From positions 62,001 to 126,000 of the forward strand of contig NZ_BAEH01000036.1 of assembly GCF_000241305.1 (NCBI RefSeq): a stretch of DNA of 64,000 nucleotides. Direction: 5' to 3'. The DNA is from Gordonia effusa NBRC 100432. Lineage in GTDB: Bacteria > Actinomycetota > Actinomycetes > Mycobacteriales > Mycobacteriaceae. The notes beneath the pieces are model-generated. The model was given only the letters and a program-made list of their open reading frames with translations, was not told where the DNA came from and searched no databases. Positions 20,343-30,755 of the stretch are shown piece by piece; position 1 is the stretch's first letter; the number at the start of each line of letters is the position of its first letter. The translations under genes were made by a program, and so were the position numbers.

Positions 20343-22902
20343 CGATTCCCTCCTCGCTCGGCAACTCGATCACCATGGTCAATCCGCCGCCCGCGGTCTG
20401 CCCGGCGTGGATGGTGCCGGCCATCGCCTCAACGAAACCACGCGCCACCGAGAGCCCCAGTCCCACACCAGCGCTAGCATTGCGATCGCCAAGTCGAGTG
20501 AATGCCGCGAACATCGCCTGACGTTCCCGTTCCGAGACGCCGGCGCCATGGTCGACGACCAGGATGCGACATCGCCCGCCCGCCGTCGCAACATAGCGCG
20601 CGGTAACTTCGACCGCGGGTCGGCCGGCATCATTCTGTCCGGAGCCGCTGTGCCGCACGGCATTGTCGATCACGTTGGCCAAGACGCGTTCTAGCAGACC
20701 GACATCGGCGAAGGCCACGATGCCAGCGGTGCGATTTTCAATCAGTGCTGACACGGGTGTGCCGTCAACAGTGGGCGGCAATGTGGCGATCACGCGGTCA
20801 ACGATCTCCTCGACCGCGACTAACTGCGGATGGGCGGTTACCACCCCGGCCGCGAGGCGGGAGGAATCAAGCAGGTTGCCGACGATGGCGGTGAGATGAT
20901 CAGTTGATTCTTCGATACCGGCCAATAGTTCCGCGGTGTCGTAGGCGCTGAACGTGACGTCGGTCGCGCGCAAACTCGATGCGGCCGCTTTGATCGCGGC
21001 GAGCGGCGTCCGCAGATCGTGGCTCACCGCGGACAACAGCGCCCCGCGCAACTGGTCGGCAGCCGCGACCGCCTGGGCATCGGCGGCACGTTCGGCCAGT
21101 TCGCGGCGAGTGACCACACCGGCGACCTGGGCGGCGACCGCATCCAACACACGCCGCTCGCGGACCGCTACCACCGGCCCGCGCAACAGCAGGGCGAACT
21201 CACCGTCAGAAACCGAACACACCGTGTCAGCATCGGCCACCCCGGTGGGAGCGTCACCGACGCCCGCGACGACCGTCTGGCCGCCACCATGGTCGCGCAA
21301 CAAGCAAACACCTTGCTGCGCATAGGCTTCGCGCACTTGAGCGAGCAACGATTCGATGCCGTCGCCGCGCATCGCCGCAGACGAGAACGTGGCGATGACC
21401 TCGGCATCGCGCGCGGCACGCTGCGCCTCGACACGTCGAGCGGCCACCGAATCCACCAGTACCGCAACAGCTATCGCGACCGCGAACATGACGACGATCG
21501 TGATCACGTTGGCTGGCTCGGAGATCGTCAACGTGTGGCGCGGGGCGGTAAAGAGCCAGTTGAGCAGCAAAGCCGACACCAGCGCGGACAGCGCCGCCGG
21601 TCCCCAGCCGCCCAGCAAGGACACCGCCAAGATCACCGCGAAGAAGATCGCCGACTCGCTACCGACGTTGAGCCACCGGTCGACGACACTGATCGCCGCC
21701 GACGCCGCGAGCGGAACCACAACTGCCGCAGCCCAACTCAAGGGACGGCGGAAGCGAGATCGCCGGATATCCAAGTAGTTGCGTCGCTTCGCGGATTGGT
21801 CGTGGGTGACCATGTGAACGTCGATCTTCCCGGAATCTCGCACGACGGCAGCGCCCGCACCTTCGGAGAGCAGCCGTCGCCACCGCGAGCGACGCGAGGT
21901 GCCCAGCACCAACTGTGTCGCGTTGACCGACCGAGCGAAGTCCAATAGTGCGCTGGGAATGTCGTCGCCGACGACGGTGTGCACCTGAGCGGAGAATCCT
22001 TGTGCCAGTCGAGTGAGTTCGGCGAGATCCGAGGTGGCCGGATCCATCAGACCATCGTCGGAGATCACATGCACGACAATGAGTTCGGCGCCCGATCGCG
22101 AAGCGATCCGACTGGCCCGCCGCAGCAGCGTCGCCGATTCCGGCCCGCCGGTGACCGCCACCACCACACGCTCGCGCGCCTCCCAGGTGGCGGTGATGTT
22201 ATGTTCGGCGCGATAGGTCGCGAGCGATTCGTCTACTCGATCGGCGAGCCACAAGAGTGCCAACTCACGCAGCGCGGTCAGATTCCCGCGGCGGAAGTAG
22301 TTCGCCAGCGCACCATGTACCCGCTCAGCCGGATACACCTTTCCGGCAGTGAGCCTCTGCTGCAACGCTTCTGGCGCGATATCGACCAACTCGATTTGGT
22401 CGGCGGCACGTACGACGGCGTCGGGTACGGTTTCCCGCTGTGTGACACCGGTAATCTGCTCGACGACGTCATTGAGCGAGTCGAGATGCTGAATATTCAC
22501 CGTCGTGACGACATCGATGCCGGCCGCGCGTAACGCGTCGATGTCTTGCCAACGTTTGGCATGCTTGGCTCCGACCGCATTGGTGTGCGCGAGTTCGTCG
22601 ACCAGCACCACCTCCGGTGTCCGCTCAAGCACCGCGGTCAGGTCCATCTCCCACAGCACGGTATCCCGGTACGAATAGGACGTCGGGGCAATGACCTCCA
22701 ACCCGTCGACGAGAGCCGCCGTCGCCGCACGCCCGTGTGACTCCACGACACCTACAACGACGTCGCGTCCCTCGGAGACAAGTGCGTGTGCGTGCTGCAG
22801 CATCTCGTATGTCTTTCCGACGCCGGGGGCGCAGCCGAGGAACACCGTGAGTGCACCACGCTGGTGTCCTTCACCGTCCTTCGGTGACGCGCCCTCGGTC
22901 AT
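20326..22902 (-). CDS. kdpD: Sensor histidine kinase KdpD
   Basis: 858-residue sensor: N-terminal KdpD domain with Walker-type GCAPGVGKTYEML and VLVDELAHTN, a UspA-like nucleotide-binding domain (VAVTGGPESATLL), a four-helix DUF4118 membrane segment, a GAF-like region, the phospho-acceptor SHDLRTPLAAIK, and an HATPase domain (NVIDNAVRHS, GLGLSVARGFVEAM). It senses low K+/osmotic change and phosphorylates KdpE. Start at ATG 22902 gives the MTEGASPKDGEGHQRG N-terminus; the frame is open much further upstream inside kdpC but without kinase sequence. 41 bp separate it from kdpC. Confidence 0.95.
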   Translation of the reverse strand: MTEGASPKDGEGHQRGALTVFLGCAPGVGKTYEMLQHAHALVSEGRDVVVGVVESHGRAATAALVDGLEVIAPTSYSYRDTVLWEMDLTAVLERTPEVVLVDELAHTNAVGAKHAKRWQDIDALRAAGIDVVTTVNIQHLDSLNDVVEQITGVTQRETVPDAVVRAADQIELVDIAPEALQQRLTAGKVYPAERVHGALANYFRRGNLTALRELALLWLADRVDESLATYRAEHNITATWEARERVVVAVTGGPESATLLRRASRIASRSGAELIVVHVISDDGLMDPATSDLAELTRLAQGFSAQVHTVVGDDIPSALLDFARSVNATQLVLGTSRRSRWRRLLSEGAGAAVVRDSGKIDVHMVTHDQSAKRRNYLDIRRSRFRRPLSWAAAVVVPLAASAAISVVDRWLNVGSESAIFFAVILAVSLLGGWGPAALSALVSALLLNWLFTAPRHTLTISEPANVITIVVMFAVAIAVAVLVDSVAARRVEAQRAARDAEVIATFSSAAMRGDGIESLLAQVREAYAQQGVCLLRDHGGGQTVVAGVGDAPTGVADADTVCSVSDGEFALLLRGPVVAVRERRVLDAVAAQVAGVVTRRELAERAADAQAVAAADQLRGALLSAVSHDLRTPLAAIKAAASSLRATDVTFSAYDTAELLAGIEESTDHLTAIVGNLLDSSRLAAGVVTAHPQLVAVEEIVDRVIATLPPTVDGTPVSALIENRTAGIVAFADVGLLERVLANVIDNAVRHSGSGQNDAGRPAVEVTARYVATAGGRCRILVVDHGAGVSERERQAMFAAFTRLGDRNASAGVGLGLSVARGFVEAMAGTIHAGQTAGGGLTMVIELPSEEGIDGVVA

Positions 22903-22943
22903 AGATTCGACGATACTGTTCGCCCTATCCGCCGGTCGCGCAC

Positions 22944-23576
22944 CTACGTGTGACACACCGCTGCGACATGCCCCAGCGCGAGGTTGACCCGCATAACGTT
23001 CACCCTGGGCTGTCCGAGAAAGCCCCACTGCCGGCCCGTCGTGTTGTCGTCGAGGATCTGCCGCACCTTCGATTCCGGCAGCCGCCCCTCCCGAGCGATC
23101 CGCGCTACCTGGAGATTCGCGTAAGCGGCGCTGATGTCGGGGTCGAGCCCAGAACCGGAACCGGTTACGGCGTCCACGGGAACGGCGGACGGCGCCACCC
23201 CGTCGCGCGCGGCGATATAGCTCCGGCGCAGCTCGATCCGTGTCTGCAGATCTGGATTGTTCGGGCCGAGATTGCTCGCGGCCGACGACGCTGGGTCGCC
23301 CGCGGCCATGGCATCGTCCGCTGTTCCCGCGACTCGGGAGTGCAGGTACCAATCTGGCTGCCCTGCGGCTGGTTTCGGATCCACCCCGATCAATGCCGAC
23401 CCGACCCCACAGCCTTTCGCATCGGTCAGTTGATCGCCTTCGGCGGCATGGGAATCGATGCGCGAGACGAGCCATACTCCCGCCGGGTAGGCCACTCCCA
23501 ACAGCACGGTCAACGCCGCTAGCACCGCGAAACCGACGGCCAGTTGTCGTCCGAATGTCTTCAGAAGGTTGGTCAT
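22944..23576 (-). CDS. kdpC: Potassium-transporting ATPase subunit KdpC
   Basis: 210-residue single-pass membrane subunit that helps assemble the KdpFABC pump. A hydrophobic segment VGFAVLAALTVLLGVAYPAGVWL near residue 15 is followed by the periplasmic domain with DPASSAASNLGPNNPDL and VARIAREGRLPESKVRQILDD, both typical of KdpC. ATG at 23576 follows the kdpB stop by 8 bp. Confidence 0.95.
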   Translation of the reverse strand: MTNLLKTFGRQLAVGFAVLAALTVLLGVAYPAGVWLVSRIDSHAAEGDQLTDAKGCGVGSALIGVDPKPAAGQPDWYLHSRVAGTADDAMAAGDPASSAASNLGPNNPDLQTRIELRRSYIAARDGVAPSAVPVDAVTGSGSGLDPDISAAYANLQVARIAREGRLPESKVRQILDDNTTGRQWGFLGQPRVNVMRVNLALGHVAAVCHT

Positions 23577-23584
23577 CGTTGCTC

Positions 23585-25723
23585 CTAGCCCATGCCCGGC
23601 AACAGCCGGACTATCAGATCGATAAGCCATATCCCGACGAACGGTGTGATCACGCCGCCCAGTCCGTACACCACGAGATTGCGCCCCAACAAGCGTTGGG
23701 CCGAACTCGGTCGGTATCGAACCCCTTTGAGCGACAACGGAATCAGCGCGATGATGATGAGCGCGTTGAAGATGACCGCGGAGATGATCGCAGAATTCGG
23801 TGAGCCCAACCGCATGATGTTGAGACTGTCCAGTTGCGGATAGACGGCGCTGAACATCGCGGGCAAGATGGCGAAATACTTTGCGAGATCGTTTGCCAAC
23901 GAGAATGTGGTCAAGGCGCCTCGGGTGATCAGCAACTGTTTGCCGATCGCGACCACCTCGATGAGTTTGGACGGGTCCGAATCCAGGTCGACCATGTTGC
24001 CAGCCTCTTTGGCGGCGGACGTTCCGGTGTTCATCGCCAGCCCGACATCGGCCTGCGCCAGTGCCGGTGCGTCATTGGTGCCATCACCGGTCATCGCGAC
24101 GAGGCGGCCGCCGGACTGCTCCGATCGAATCAACGCCAACTTGTCTTCCGGAGTAGCCTCCGCGACGAAGTCGTCGACACCGGCCTGCTCGGCAATCGAC
24201 GCAGCGGTCAGCGGGTTGTCACCGGTGACCATAACGGTACGAATACCCATCGCACGAAGCTCGGCGAACCGTTGCGCCATACCGGGTTTCACCACGTCGG
24301 TAAGCTCGATGACGCCTACCACCTCGGGTGCGGTGCTGTCGTCGGCATACGCCACCACCAACGGGGTACCGCCGGCCGAGGCGATCTCCTCGACGCGGAT
24401 CTCGGTTTCGGTCGGCACGGCGCCATCGGCGTCGCGGACCCAGGAGAGGACGGCGTCGGCGGCCCCCTTGCGAAGTCGGCGGATTCCGGTGCCCTCGGGG
24501 ATATCTCGCCCGCTCATCCGGGTCTGCGCGGTGAAGGGCACAATCACCACACCCTCGGCATCGTCGGCGCGGTCGACGATGCTGGCAGTCTGAGCACCGC
24601 CGCGCTCGAGGCACAGTTCGATGATGCTGCGGCCCTCGGGAGTGTCATCGGCGAGGCTCGATTCGCATGCGGCACGGGTCATTTGGTCGTCAGTTACTCC
24701 AGGAGACGGCCAGAGCGCGGTTGCGCGGCGGTTCCCGAAGGTGATGGTTCCGGTCTTGTCCATGAGCAGGGTGTCGACGTCGCCGGCAGCCTCCACAGCG
24801 CGGCCGGACATCGCGAGAACGTTCCGCTGAACCAGCCGATCCATACCGGCGATTCCGATCGAACTGAGTAACGCGCCAATCGTAGTCGGAATCAAACACA
24901 CCAGCAGCGCAATGAGTTTCACCGGATCAGCCTGCGCACCGCTGTAGGACTGCATAGGTCCGATGGCGACAACGGCAAGCAGGAATACGACTGTGAGTCC
25001 GGCTAGCAGAATGTCGAGCGCGATCTCGTTGGGCGTCTTCTTTCGCGAGGCCCCCTCGACGAGTGCGATCATCCGGTCGACGAAGGACTCACCTGGCGGA
25101 GTCATTATCTCGACAACGATTCGGTCCGAGAGAACTGTCGTGCCGCCAGTGACCGCACTGCGATCACCGCCCGATTCGCGGATGACCGGTGCCGACTCGC
25201 CAGTGATCGCCGACTCGTCAACAGTCGCGATGCCTTCGACGACATCGCCGTCACCGGCGATCACTTCGCCGGCTTCCACGACGATGCGGTCGCCGATAAC
25301 CAGTTCTGCGCCGGGCACCTCTGTGATGGTGCCATCTGCGTTGAGTCGGCGGCCGATGGTGTCGCGCTTGACTTTTCGCAGGCTGTCGGCCTGCGCTCGA
25401 CCGCGCCCTTCAGCCACTGCCTCGGCGAGGTTGGCGAACAGAACGGTGAACCACAGCCAGATGGTGACGCCGAACGCGAATACCGAGGGATGCCAGCACG
25501 CGAGCACGAGAGTGAGCACAGATCCCAGGTAGACGACAAACATCACCGGGTTGCGCGCCTGCGCTCGCGGTGTCAGCTTGCGCACCGCCAGCGGCAGGGC
25601 GGTGAGCATCTGGCGCGGCGAGAACGCGCCGGCCGACACCCGGTGCGCATCCGCGCCCGAATCGATGACTTTCCCGGATTCCGTTGTCTCGGTGTGTGTT
25701 TGAGGTTCACGCGTCGTTGTCAC
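23585..25723 (-). CDS. kdpB: Potassium-transporting ATPase ATP-binding subunit KdpB
   Basis: 712-residue P-type ATPase catalytic subunit. The phosphorylation motif DKTGT, the actuator motif ITGESAPV, the hinge [18 protein letters not shown] and about seven helices are intact. GTG at 25723 overlaps the kdpA stop (GTGA). The N-terminal 40 residues before [20 protein letters not shown] form a polar tail, slightly longer than in E. coli KdpB (682 residues). Confidence 0.95.
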   Translation of the reverse strand: MTTTREPQTHTETTESGKVIDSGADAHRVSAGAFSPRQMLTALPLAVRKLTPRAQARNPVMFVVYLGSVLTLVLACWHPSVFAFGVTIWLWFTVLFANLAEAVAEGRGRAQADSLRKVKRDTIGRRLNADGTITEVPGAELVIGDRIVVEAGEVIAGDGDVVEGIATVDESAITGESAPVIRESGGDRSAVTGGTTVLSDRIVVEIMTPPGESFVDRMIALVEGASRKKTPNEIALDILLAGLTVVFLLAVVAIGPMQSYSGAQADPVKLIALLVCLIPTTIGALLSSIGIAGMDRLVQRNVLAMSGRAVEAAGDVDTLLMDKTGTITFGNRRATALWPSPGVTDDQMTRAACESSLADDTPEGRSIIELCLERGGAQTASIVDRADDAEGVVIVPFTAQTRMSGRDIPEGTGIRRLRKGAADAVLSWVRDADGAVPTETEIRVEEIASAGGTPLVVAYADDSTAPEVVGVIELTDVVKPGMAQRFAELRAMGIRTVMVTGDNPLTAASIAEQAGVDDFVAEATPEDKLALIRSEQSGGRLVAMTGDGTNDAPALAQADVGLAMNTGTSAAKEAGNMVDLDSDPSKLIEVVAIGKQLLITRGALTTFSLANDLAKYFAILPAMFSAVYPQLDSLNIMRLGSPNSAIISAVIFNALIIIALIPLSLKGVRYRPSSAQRLLGRNLVVYGLGGVITPFVGIWLIDLIVRLLPGMG

Positions 25724-27405
25724 GCCAGTGCCTCCGCGATCGGTCCCAGCGCCATCGCTGGGAAGAAGGTCAATCCGGCAACGAGTACCACCGTGCCGGT
25801 AAGCAAGGTGCCATACAGAGCACCGTGTGTCGGCAAAGTAGCGCTTGACGTCGAGGATCTGGGTTTCTGCGACGCCAACAGACCGGCAAGCGCGAGGGTG
25901 AAGATAATCGGCAGTAGCCGGCCAAACAGCATGGCCAGTCCCAGTGATGTCTGGAACCAATCGCTGGTGACGGTGAGGCCGCCGAACGCACTGCCGTTGT
26001 TGTTGGCGGCGGATGCGTATGCGTAGAGCACTTCGCTGAAGCCGTGGATGGCGTTCACCGAACCGGGATCACCACCATTGCTCTGAAACCCACTGGTAGA
26101 CGGCAAGATCAACGTAATCGCCGCTCCCGTCAGCACTAGCATCGGCATAACCAAGATCGACAGGACCGCGACGGTGATCTCCCGCTGTCCAATATGTTTG
26201 CCTCGGAACAGCGGCGTGCGTCCGACGAGTAGACCGCCCACGAAGACGGCGATTATTGCCAGCACCAGGAGGCCGTACAGGCCGGTGCCAACGCCGCCGG
26301 GCGCGACCTCGCCGAGGAGCATGTTCCATAACAGGGCACCGCCACCGGCTGGCGAAAAGCTGTCATGGGCCGAATTGACCGCGCCAGTTGATGTTCCGGT
26401 CGTAGCAACACCGAACAGCACCGATGCCGGTACTCCGAATCGCTGTTCTTTGCCCTCGAGCATGGCACCCGCGGCATTTCCGGCAACGCCCGAGGAGCGC
26501 GACTCCGCAAGCCACGCAACACTGAGCACGATGCCGAATAGAACTGTCATGACGCCGAGCAGAGTCAGACCCTGGCGATGGTCGCGAACCAGCGAACCGT
26601 AAGTCCGGGTGAGACAGACGGGTATCAACAGGATCGCCAGAATCTGCACGATATTGCTCAGCGGCGTCGGGTTGGAGAATGGATGGGCCGAGTTGGCGGC
26701 TAAGGTACCACCACCGTTGGTGCCCAACAGTTTTATGGATTCCTGTGAGGCGAACGGACCGACGACACTTCGGTGATCGACGCCGTCGAGCCCGGTGAAA
26801 CCGAATCCTGAGTGGAAGGATTGAATGGCTCCTTGAGTGAGAAAGACCAACGCGATAAGTGCGGCGATCGGCAACAGGATACGTACGCAGCCACGCACCA
26901 AGTCGACCCAAAAATTGCCCAATTGCGGATCGCCGCGACTGATGATGCCCCGGATGAGGGCGATGGCGACCGCCAATCCGACTGCGGCAGAGACGAAGTT
27001 CTGGACCGCGAGTCCAGCCATCTGGGTCAGGTTTCCCATCACCTGCTCCGGTGAGTAGGACTGCCAGTTGGTATTGGCCACGAATGAGATGGCAGTGTTG
27101 AAGGCGGTCGCGGGATTGATCGAGGAATGTCCGCCCGACATCGGCAGCCACTGCTGAATACGTTGCAGTACATAGAGAAACACGATCCCTGCACCACTGA
27201 AGGCGACGACCGCAACGGCATAGCCGATCCAGGTCTGGCCGCGGGCCGGGTCAACGCGAGCTGCTCGGTAGATCCACCGTTCGGGTGCAAGGTCTCGGGT
27301 TCCGGTATAGACACGGGCCATATAGTCGCCGAGCGGAACGTACGCGGCCGCCAGAAAGAAGACGACAAGCAAGATCTGCAGTGTCGCGGCAAGTGCGGGT
27401 GACAT
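25720..27405 (-). CDS. kdpA: Potassium-transporting ATPase K+-binding subunit KdpA
   Basis: 561-residue membrane protein of the SKT channel superfamily with about ten helices and four pore loops; recognisable segments are [59 protein letters not shown] and the last pore loop near [16 protein letters not shown]. It takes K+ from outside and passes it to KdpB. Start ATG at 27405 shares one base with the kdpF stop (TAATG). Confidence 0.96.
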   Translation of the reverse strand: MSPALAATLQILLVVFFLAAAYVPLGDYMARVYTGTRDLAPERWIYRAARVDPARGQTWIGYAVAVVAFSGAGIVFLYVLQRIQQWLPMSGGHSSINPATAFNTAISFVANTNWQSYSPEQVMGNLTQMAGLAVQNFVSAAVGLAVAIALIRGIISRGDPQLGNFWVDLVRGCVRILLPIAALIALVFLTQGAIQSFHSGFGFTGLDGVDHRSVVGPFASQESIKLLGTNGGGTLAANSAHPFSNPTPLSNIVQILAILLIPVCLTRTYGSLVRDHRQGLTLLGVMTVLFGIVLSVAWLAESRSSGVAGNAAGAMLEGKEQRFGVPASVLFGVATTGTSTGAVNSAHDSFSPAGGGALLWNMLLGEVAPGGVGTGLYGLLVLAIIAVFVGGLLVGRTPLFRGKHIGQREITVAVLSILVMPMLVLTGAAITLILPSTSGFQSNGGDPGSVNAIHGFSEVLYAYASAANNNGSAFGGLTVTSDWFQTSLGLAMLFGRLLPIIFTLALAGLLASQKPRSSTSSATLPTHGALYGTLLTGTVVLVAGLTFFPAMALGPIAEALA

Positions 27406-27503
27406 TAGAACCTTTCCGGATACACCAGAGCCGCCAGCAGATAGCCGACGACGGCGAGCGCGATGATGACCAGCACAACACTGGTCACTCCGGCGGCGGT
27501 CAT
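27405..27503 (-). CDS. kdpF: KdpF small membrane subunit
   Basis: 32-residue single-helix peptide whose sequence ends GYLLAALVYPERF, the KdpF hallmark. KdpF stabilises the KdpABC complex in E. coli. Its ATG overlaps the stop of another tiny membrane ORF by 4 bp and its TAA overlaps the kdpA ATG. Confidence 0.93.
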   Translation of the reverse strand: MTAAGVTSVVLVIIALAVVGYLLAALVYPERF

Positions 27504-27592
27504 GATTGGTTCCGGCGCGCTACGGCACGGATCACCAACAGGCACAACAGGATTCCAACGACTATCGCGCACAGGTAGGCAACGTCCGCCAT
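27500..27592 (-). CDS. 30-residue single-helix membrane peptide upstream of kdpF
   Basis: Short reading frame MADVAYLCAIVVGILLCLLV followed by IRAVARRNQS: one transmembrane helix with a basic cytoplasmic tail. ATG at 27592 has GGAG about ten bases upstream, and its TGA overlaps the kdpF ATG (ATGA), so the order is microprotein-kdpF-kdpA-kdpB-kdpC-kdpD with overlapping or closely spaced junctions. Too short for standard gene callers. It could be a second KdpF-like accessory subunit or a translation leader for kdpF; function not known. Confidence 0.7.
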   Translation of the reverse strand: MADVAYLCAIVVGILLCLLVIRAVARRNQS

Positions 27593-27685
27593 CGTGCTTC
27601 ACTCTCCACTCACTCGCTGATCATCTCGGCGCGATGAGGATCGCGGCCGCAGATCTCACTGTGCGACCGAATACAGCCAGCGGGC

Positions 27686-27698
27686 GCGTTCTTAACGC
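27686..27698. promoter_or_regulatory. Inverted repeat in the kdp upstream region
   Basis: GCGTTCTTAACGC (arms GCGTT/AACGC, spacer 3) lies about 95 bp upstream of the first kdp-operon start codon, in the 143-bp gap between the kdp operon and the broken permease. It is a candidate operator for KdpE or another regulator; no other evidence. Confidence 0.3.
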
Positions 27699-27735
27699 AT
27701 TCCGCACACTGTGACCTGGGATCTCTACGAAATCT

Positions 27736-27932
27736 TTACGCTCGCGATCGACGACGCAGGATCGCCGACACACCTATTCCGACGATGGCCGCGACCGCCA
27801 ATCCGAGCAACGTCTCGGCGGCGGTCGAGGTATCGGGCTCAGGCGATTGCGAGGACGGCGACGGTCGCACCCGGCCGTTCAGGCGAATAGCGGAGTAAGT
27901 GGCGGGTCGGGCGTCGTCGCGCCTCCGGTCAT
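27736..27932 (-). pseudogene. Probable remnant of an ABC-2 permease gene
   Basis: Immediately downstream of the ABC ATPase an ATG at 27932 overlaps its stop (ATGA), exactly where the permease partner normally starts, and reads MTGGATTPDPPLTPLFA before a stop at 27879-27881. A different frame then carries TLLGLAVAAIVGIGVSAILR followed by RRSRA up to a stop at 27736, the shape of the last helix and basic tail of an ABC-2 permease. The simplest reading is a large internal deletion with frame loss. Alternatively it is a small single-helix protein read from GTG further upstream; confidence is limited. Confidence 0.45.
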
Positions 27933-28867
27933 CGCTTCGCGGGAGGCTGCCCAACGCCCGGCGCACGATACTGCACGGCGTCGGCCGTCATCGCCATGAA
28001 GACGTCTTCGAGCGACGCCGTAACCGCGGACAGTTCATGCAAGGTAATCGCGTGTTGCGCAGCGAGTTCGCCGACCTGTTCGGTACTCGCGCCGTCGATG
28101 ACGATCGCGGGCGTGCCGTCGGCGGTGTTGTCCGGGCGCACGGCGATACCGCCACGCACCAGAGTATCGCCGAGCTGCTGAAGCTGAGGACTGCGCACTC
28201 GCACGGTCTGTCGAGCCGAGCTGGTGAACTCGCCAATCGTGCAGTTCGCGATGATTCGTCCCCGGCCAATCACCACCACATGATCCGCGGTCAACGACAT
28301 CTCGGTGAGCAGATGGGAAGATACGAGCACCGTCCGGCCTTGCGCGGCAAGCTGTTTCATGAAATTTCTGATCCAGACGATCCCCTCGGGATCGAGTCCG
28401 TTCACCGGCTCGTCGAACAGCAGAACCGCCGGGTCACCGATCAGCGCGGCGGCCAGTCCAAGTCGCTGCGACATACCGAGCGAGAAGCCGCCAGCACGTT
28501 TCCCGGCCACATCGGAAAGGCCAACCATGTCGAGGACCTGGTCGACTCGACCACGGTCGATCCCGTTCGACGCGGCAAGCCAGCGCAGGTGTGACCGCGC
28601 ACTGCGATTGGGGTGCACCCACTTCGCGTCGAGTAAAGCGCCGACATGCCGCAGTGGCGTGGTGAATTTGGTGTAGGGCTGACCGTCGAAGGTGACCCTA
28701 CCGTCGGTCGGGCGGTCCAGACCGAGCATCATTCGCATGGTTGTCGTCTTCCCGGCACCGTTGGGCCCGAGGAACCCGGTCACCACGCCGGGGCGCACGT
28801 CGAAGGAGACATGGTCCACAGCGACTGTGTTGCCGTAGACCTTGGTCAAATTCTCGACGGAGATCAT
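27929..28867 (-). CDS. ABC transporter ATP-binding protein (ABC-2/BcrA type), permease partner apparently lost
   Basis: 312-residue ATPase with Walker A GPNGAGKTTT, signature FSLGMSQRL, Walker B VLLFDEPVNGLDP and the H-loop SSHLLTEM, then a C-terminal extension ending ALEDVF-like (TASLEDVFMAMTAD) as in antibiotic/lantibiotic-type exporters. ATG at 28867 starts MISVENLTKVYG. No intact permease follows; see the remnant entry. The cupin gene starts upstream and ends 19 bp away on the same strand, so both may share a promoter. Confidence 0.88.
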   Translation of the reverse strand: MISVENLTKVYGNTVAVDHVSFDVRPGVVTGFLGPNGAGKTTTMRMMLGLDRPTDGRVTFDGQPYTKFTTPLRHVGALLDAKWVHPNRSARSHLRWLAASNGIDRGRVDQVLDMVGLSDVAGKRAGGFSLGMSQRLGLAAALIGDPAVLLFDEPVNGLDPEGIVWIRNFMKQLAAQGRTVLVSSHLLTEMSLTADHVVVIGRGRIIANCTIGEFTSSARQTVRVRSPQLQQLGDTLVRGGIAVRPDNTADGTPAIVIDGASTEQVGELAAQHAITLHELSAVTASLEDVFMAMTADAVQYRAPGVGQPPAKR

Positions 28868-28886
28868 GTAGGCAGCGTAATGGAGT

Positions 28887-29264
28887 TCACCGCACCCACG
28901 GCGGCACCGCGACCGTGTCGGGGTCGCCGTCGCGCCATACGCCTCCGGGCGCCGAGGTTGTGACGAGCGCGATGAAGCCATCGGCGCCCGCAATCCACGT
29001 GCGCGGCACGTCGGCTGGGAGCACCGCGGTATCTCCAGCGCGAACTTCGGACTCCACGCCCGCGAGGATGAGCGTGGCGGTTCCCTCGGTAATCGTCCAG
29101 AGAACCTCGCCGACAAAAGCGTGTTCGGGCCCCTGGGCGCCAGGTTCCATCTCAACTCTCCACAAACTCGCCGACGCCTCGCCCAACGTCGGTGAGGCCA
29201 ACGTCGTCATAGTGGCATTCGGGGTGGTAACGGAACGATGGCTATCCGCCGCAACGATCGTCAT
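28887..29264 (-). CDS. Cupin-domain protein
   Basis: 125-residue single-domain cupin: conserved beta-barrel segments HAFVGEVLWTITEGTATLIL (motif 1 region) and GDTAVLPADVPRTW (motif 2 region). Metal ligands are incomplete compared with canonical two-His cupins, so enzymatic activity is uncertain. It is divergent from the MarR gene; their promoter region carries the MarR operators, so it is the likely regulated target. Starts ATG at 29264. Confidence 0.75.
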   Translation of the reverse strand: MTIVAADSHRSVTTPNATMTTLASPTLGEASASLWRVEMEPGAQGPEHAFVGEVLWTITEGTATLILAGVESEVRAGDTAVLPADVPRTWIAGADGFIALVTTSAPGGVWRDGDPDTVAVPPWVR

Positions 29265-29274
29265 TGCGTCCTCC

Positions 29275-29317
29275 TATAATAGACAACATGGTTGACTATA
29301 ACGACAACCCGGTTGTC
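29275..29317 (+). promoter_or_regulatory. MarR promoter with two palindromic operators
   Basis: A perfect -10 TATAAT at 29275-29280 places transcription start at about 29287, on the marR ATG (29288), giving a leaderless message. Operator 1 (29279-29299) has arms ATAGACAAC and GTTGACTAT around ATG, one mismatch. Operator 2 (29303-29317) is the perfect palindrome GACAACCCGGTTGTC, inside the coding sequence. Both share the GACAAC/GTTG half-site, 21 bp centre to centre, so two dimers would bind on the same DNA face. Confidence 0.75.
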
Positions 29318-29773
29318 TATCAAGATTTTGGCGGAGAGTTGGCCTTCGCGCTGATGGGGGCGTTCCGGACCTTTGTCGACGAGGCGCACGAGTTGCTGGC
29401 AGAAGGCGGGTTCGAGGACGCCCGACCAATCCACGGATTCACCTTGCAGGCAATCGGTTCCGGCCGGACTGCCGCTCAGCTGGCGGACAGACTCGGTGTG
29501 ACCAAACAGGCGGTCGCCAAAACTATTGCGCGCCTAGAAGAAGGCGGCTACGTCACACGGACAGTCGACTCGGCAGACTCGCGTCGCAAGGTAATCACCC
29601 CTACCGCGCGCGGCCAAGCTTTCCTGGCGGCATCCGCGCACGCATTCGACAAGGTGGTGGGCCGATGGCAGATCAGAGCCGGCACAGACGAGGTGAACAA
29701 GTTACTCACGACACTTCGAATCATAGTGTCCGGCAAACCAATACCTCTGGATCTTGCGGCCTGGTCCGAATAG
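29288..29773 (+). CDS. MarR-family transcriptional regulator
   Basis: 161-residue winged-helix regulator; the HTH reads AAQLADRLGVTKQAVAKTIARLEEGGYV and the wing VDSADSRRKVITPTARG, classical for MarR. ATG at 29288 is chosen because the promoter and first operator overlap it; the residues encoded further upstream are promoter DNA. Likely autorepressor that also controls the divergent cupin and, behind it, the ABC ATPase. Confidence 0.9.
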   Translation: MVDYNDNPVVYQDFGGELAFALMGAFRTFVDEAHELLAEGGFEDARPIHGFTLQAIGSGRTAAQLADRLGVTKQAVAKTIARLEEGGYVTRTVDSADSRRKVITPTARGQAFLAASAHAFDKVVGRWQIRAGTDEVNKLLTTLRIIVSGKPIPLDLAAWSE

Positions 29774-29788
29774 GTCGCCTGGCCTGCC

Positions 29789-30737
<949 letters not shown>

Positions 30738-30755
30738 GGATTCTCCTAAGTCTTT

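Noticed and set aside
21019..21948. 309-codon plus-strand frame
   Set aside because: Antisense to kdpD; His/Arg/Asp-rich composition typical of shadows.
23834..24871. 345-codon plus-strand frame
   Set aside because: Antisense to the P-type ATPase core of kdpB.
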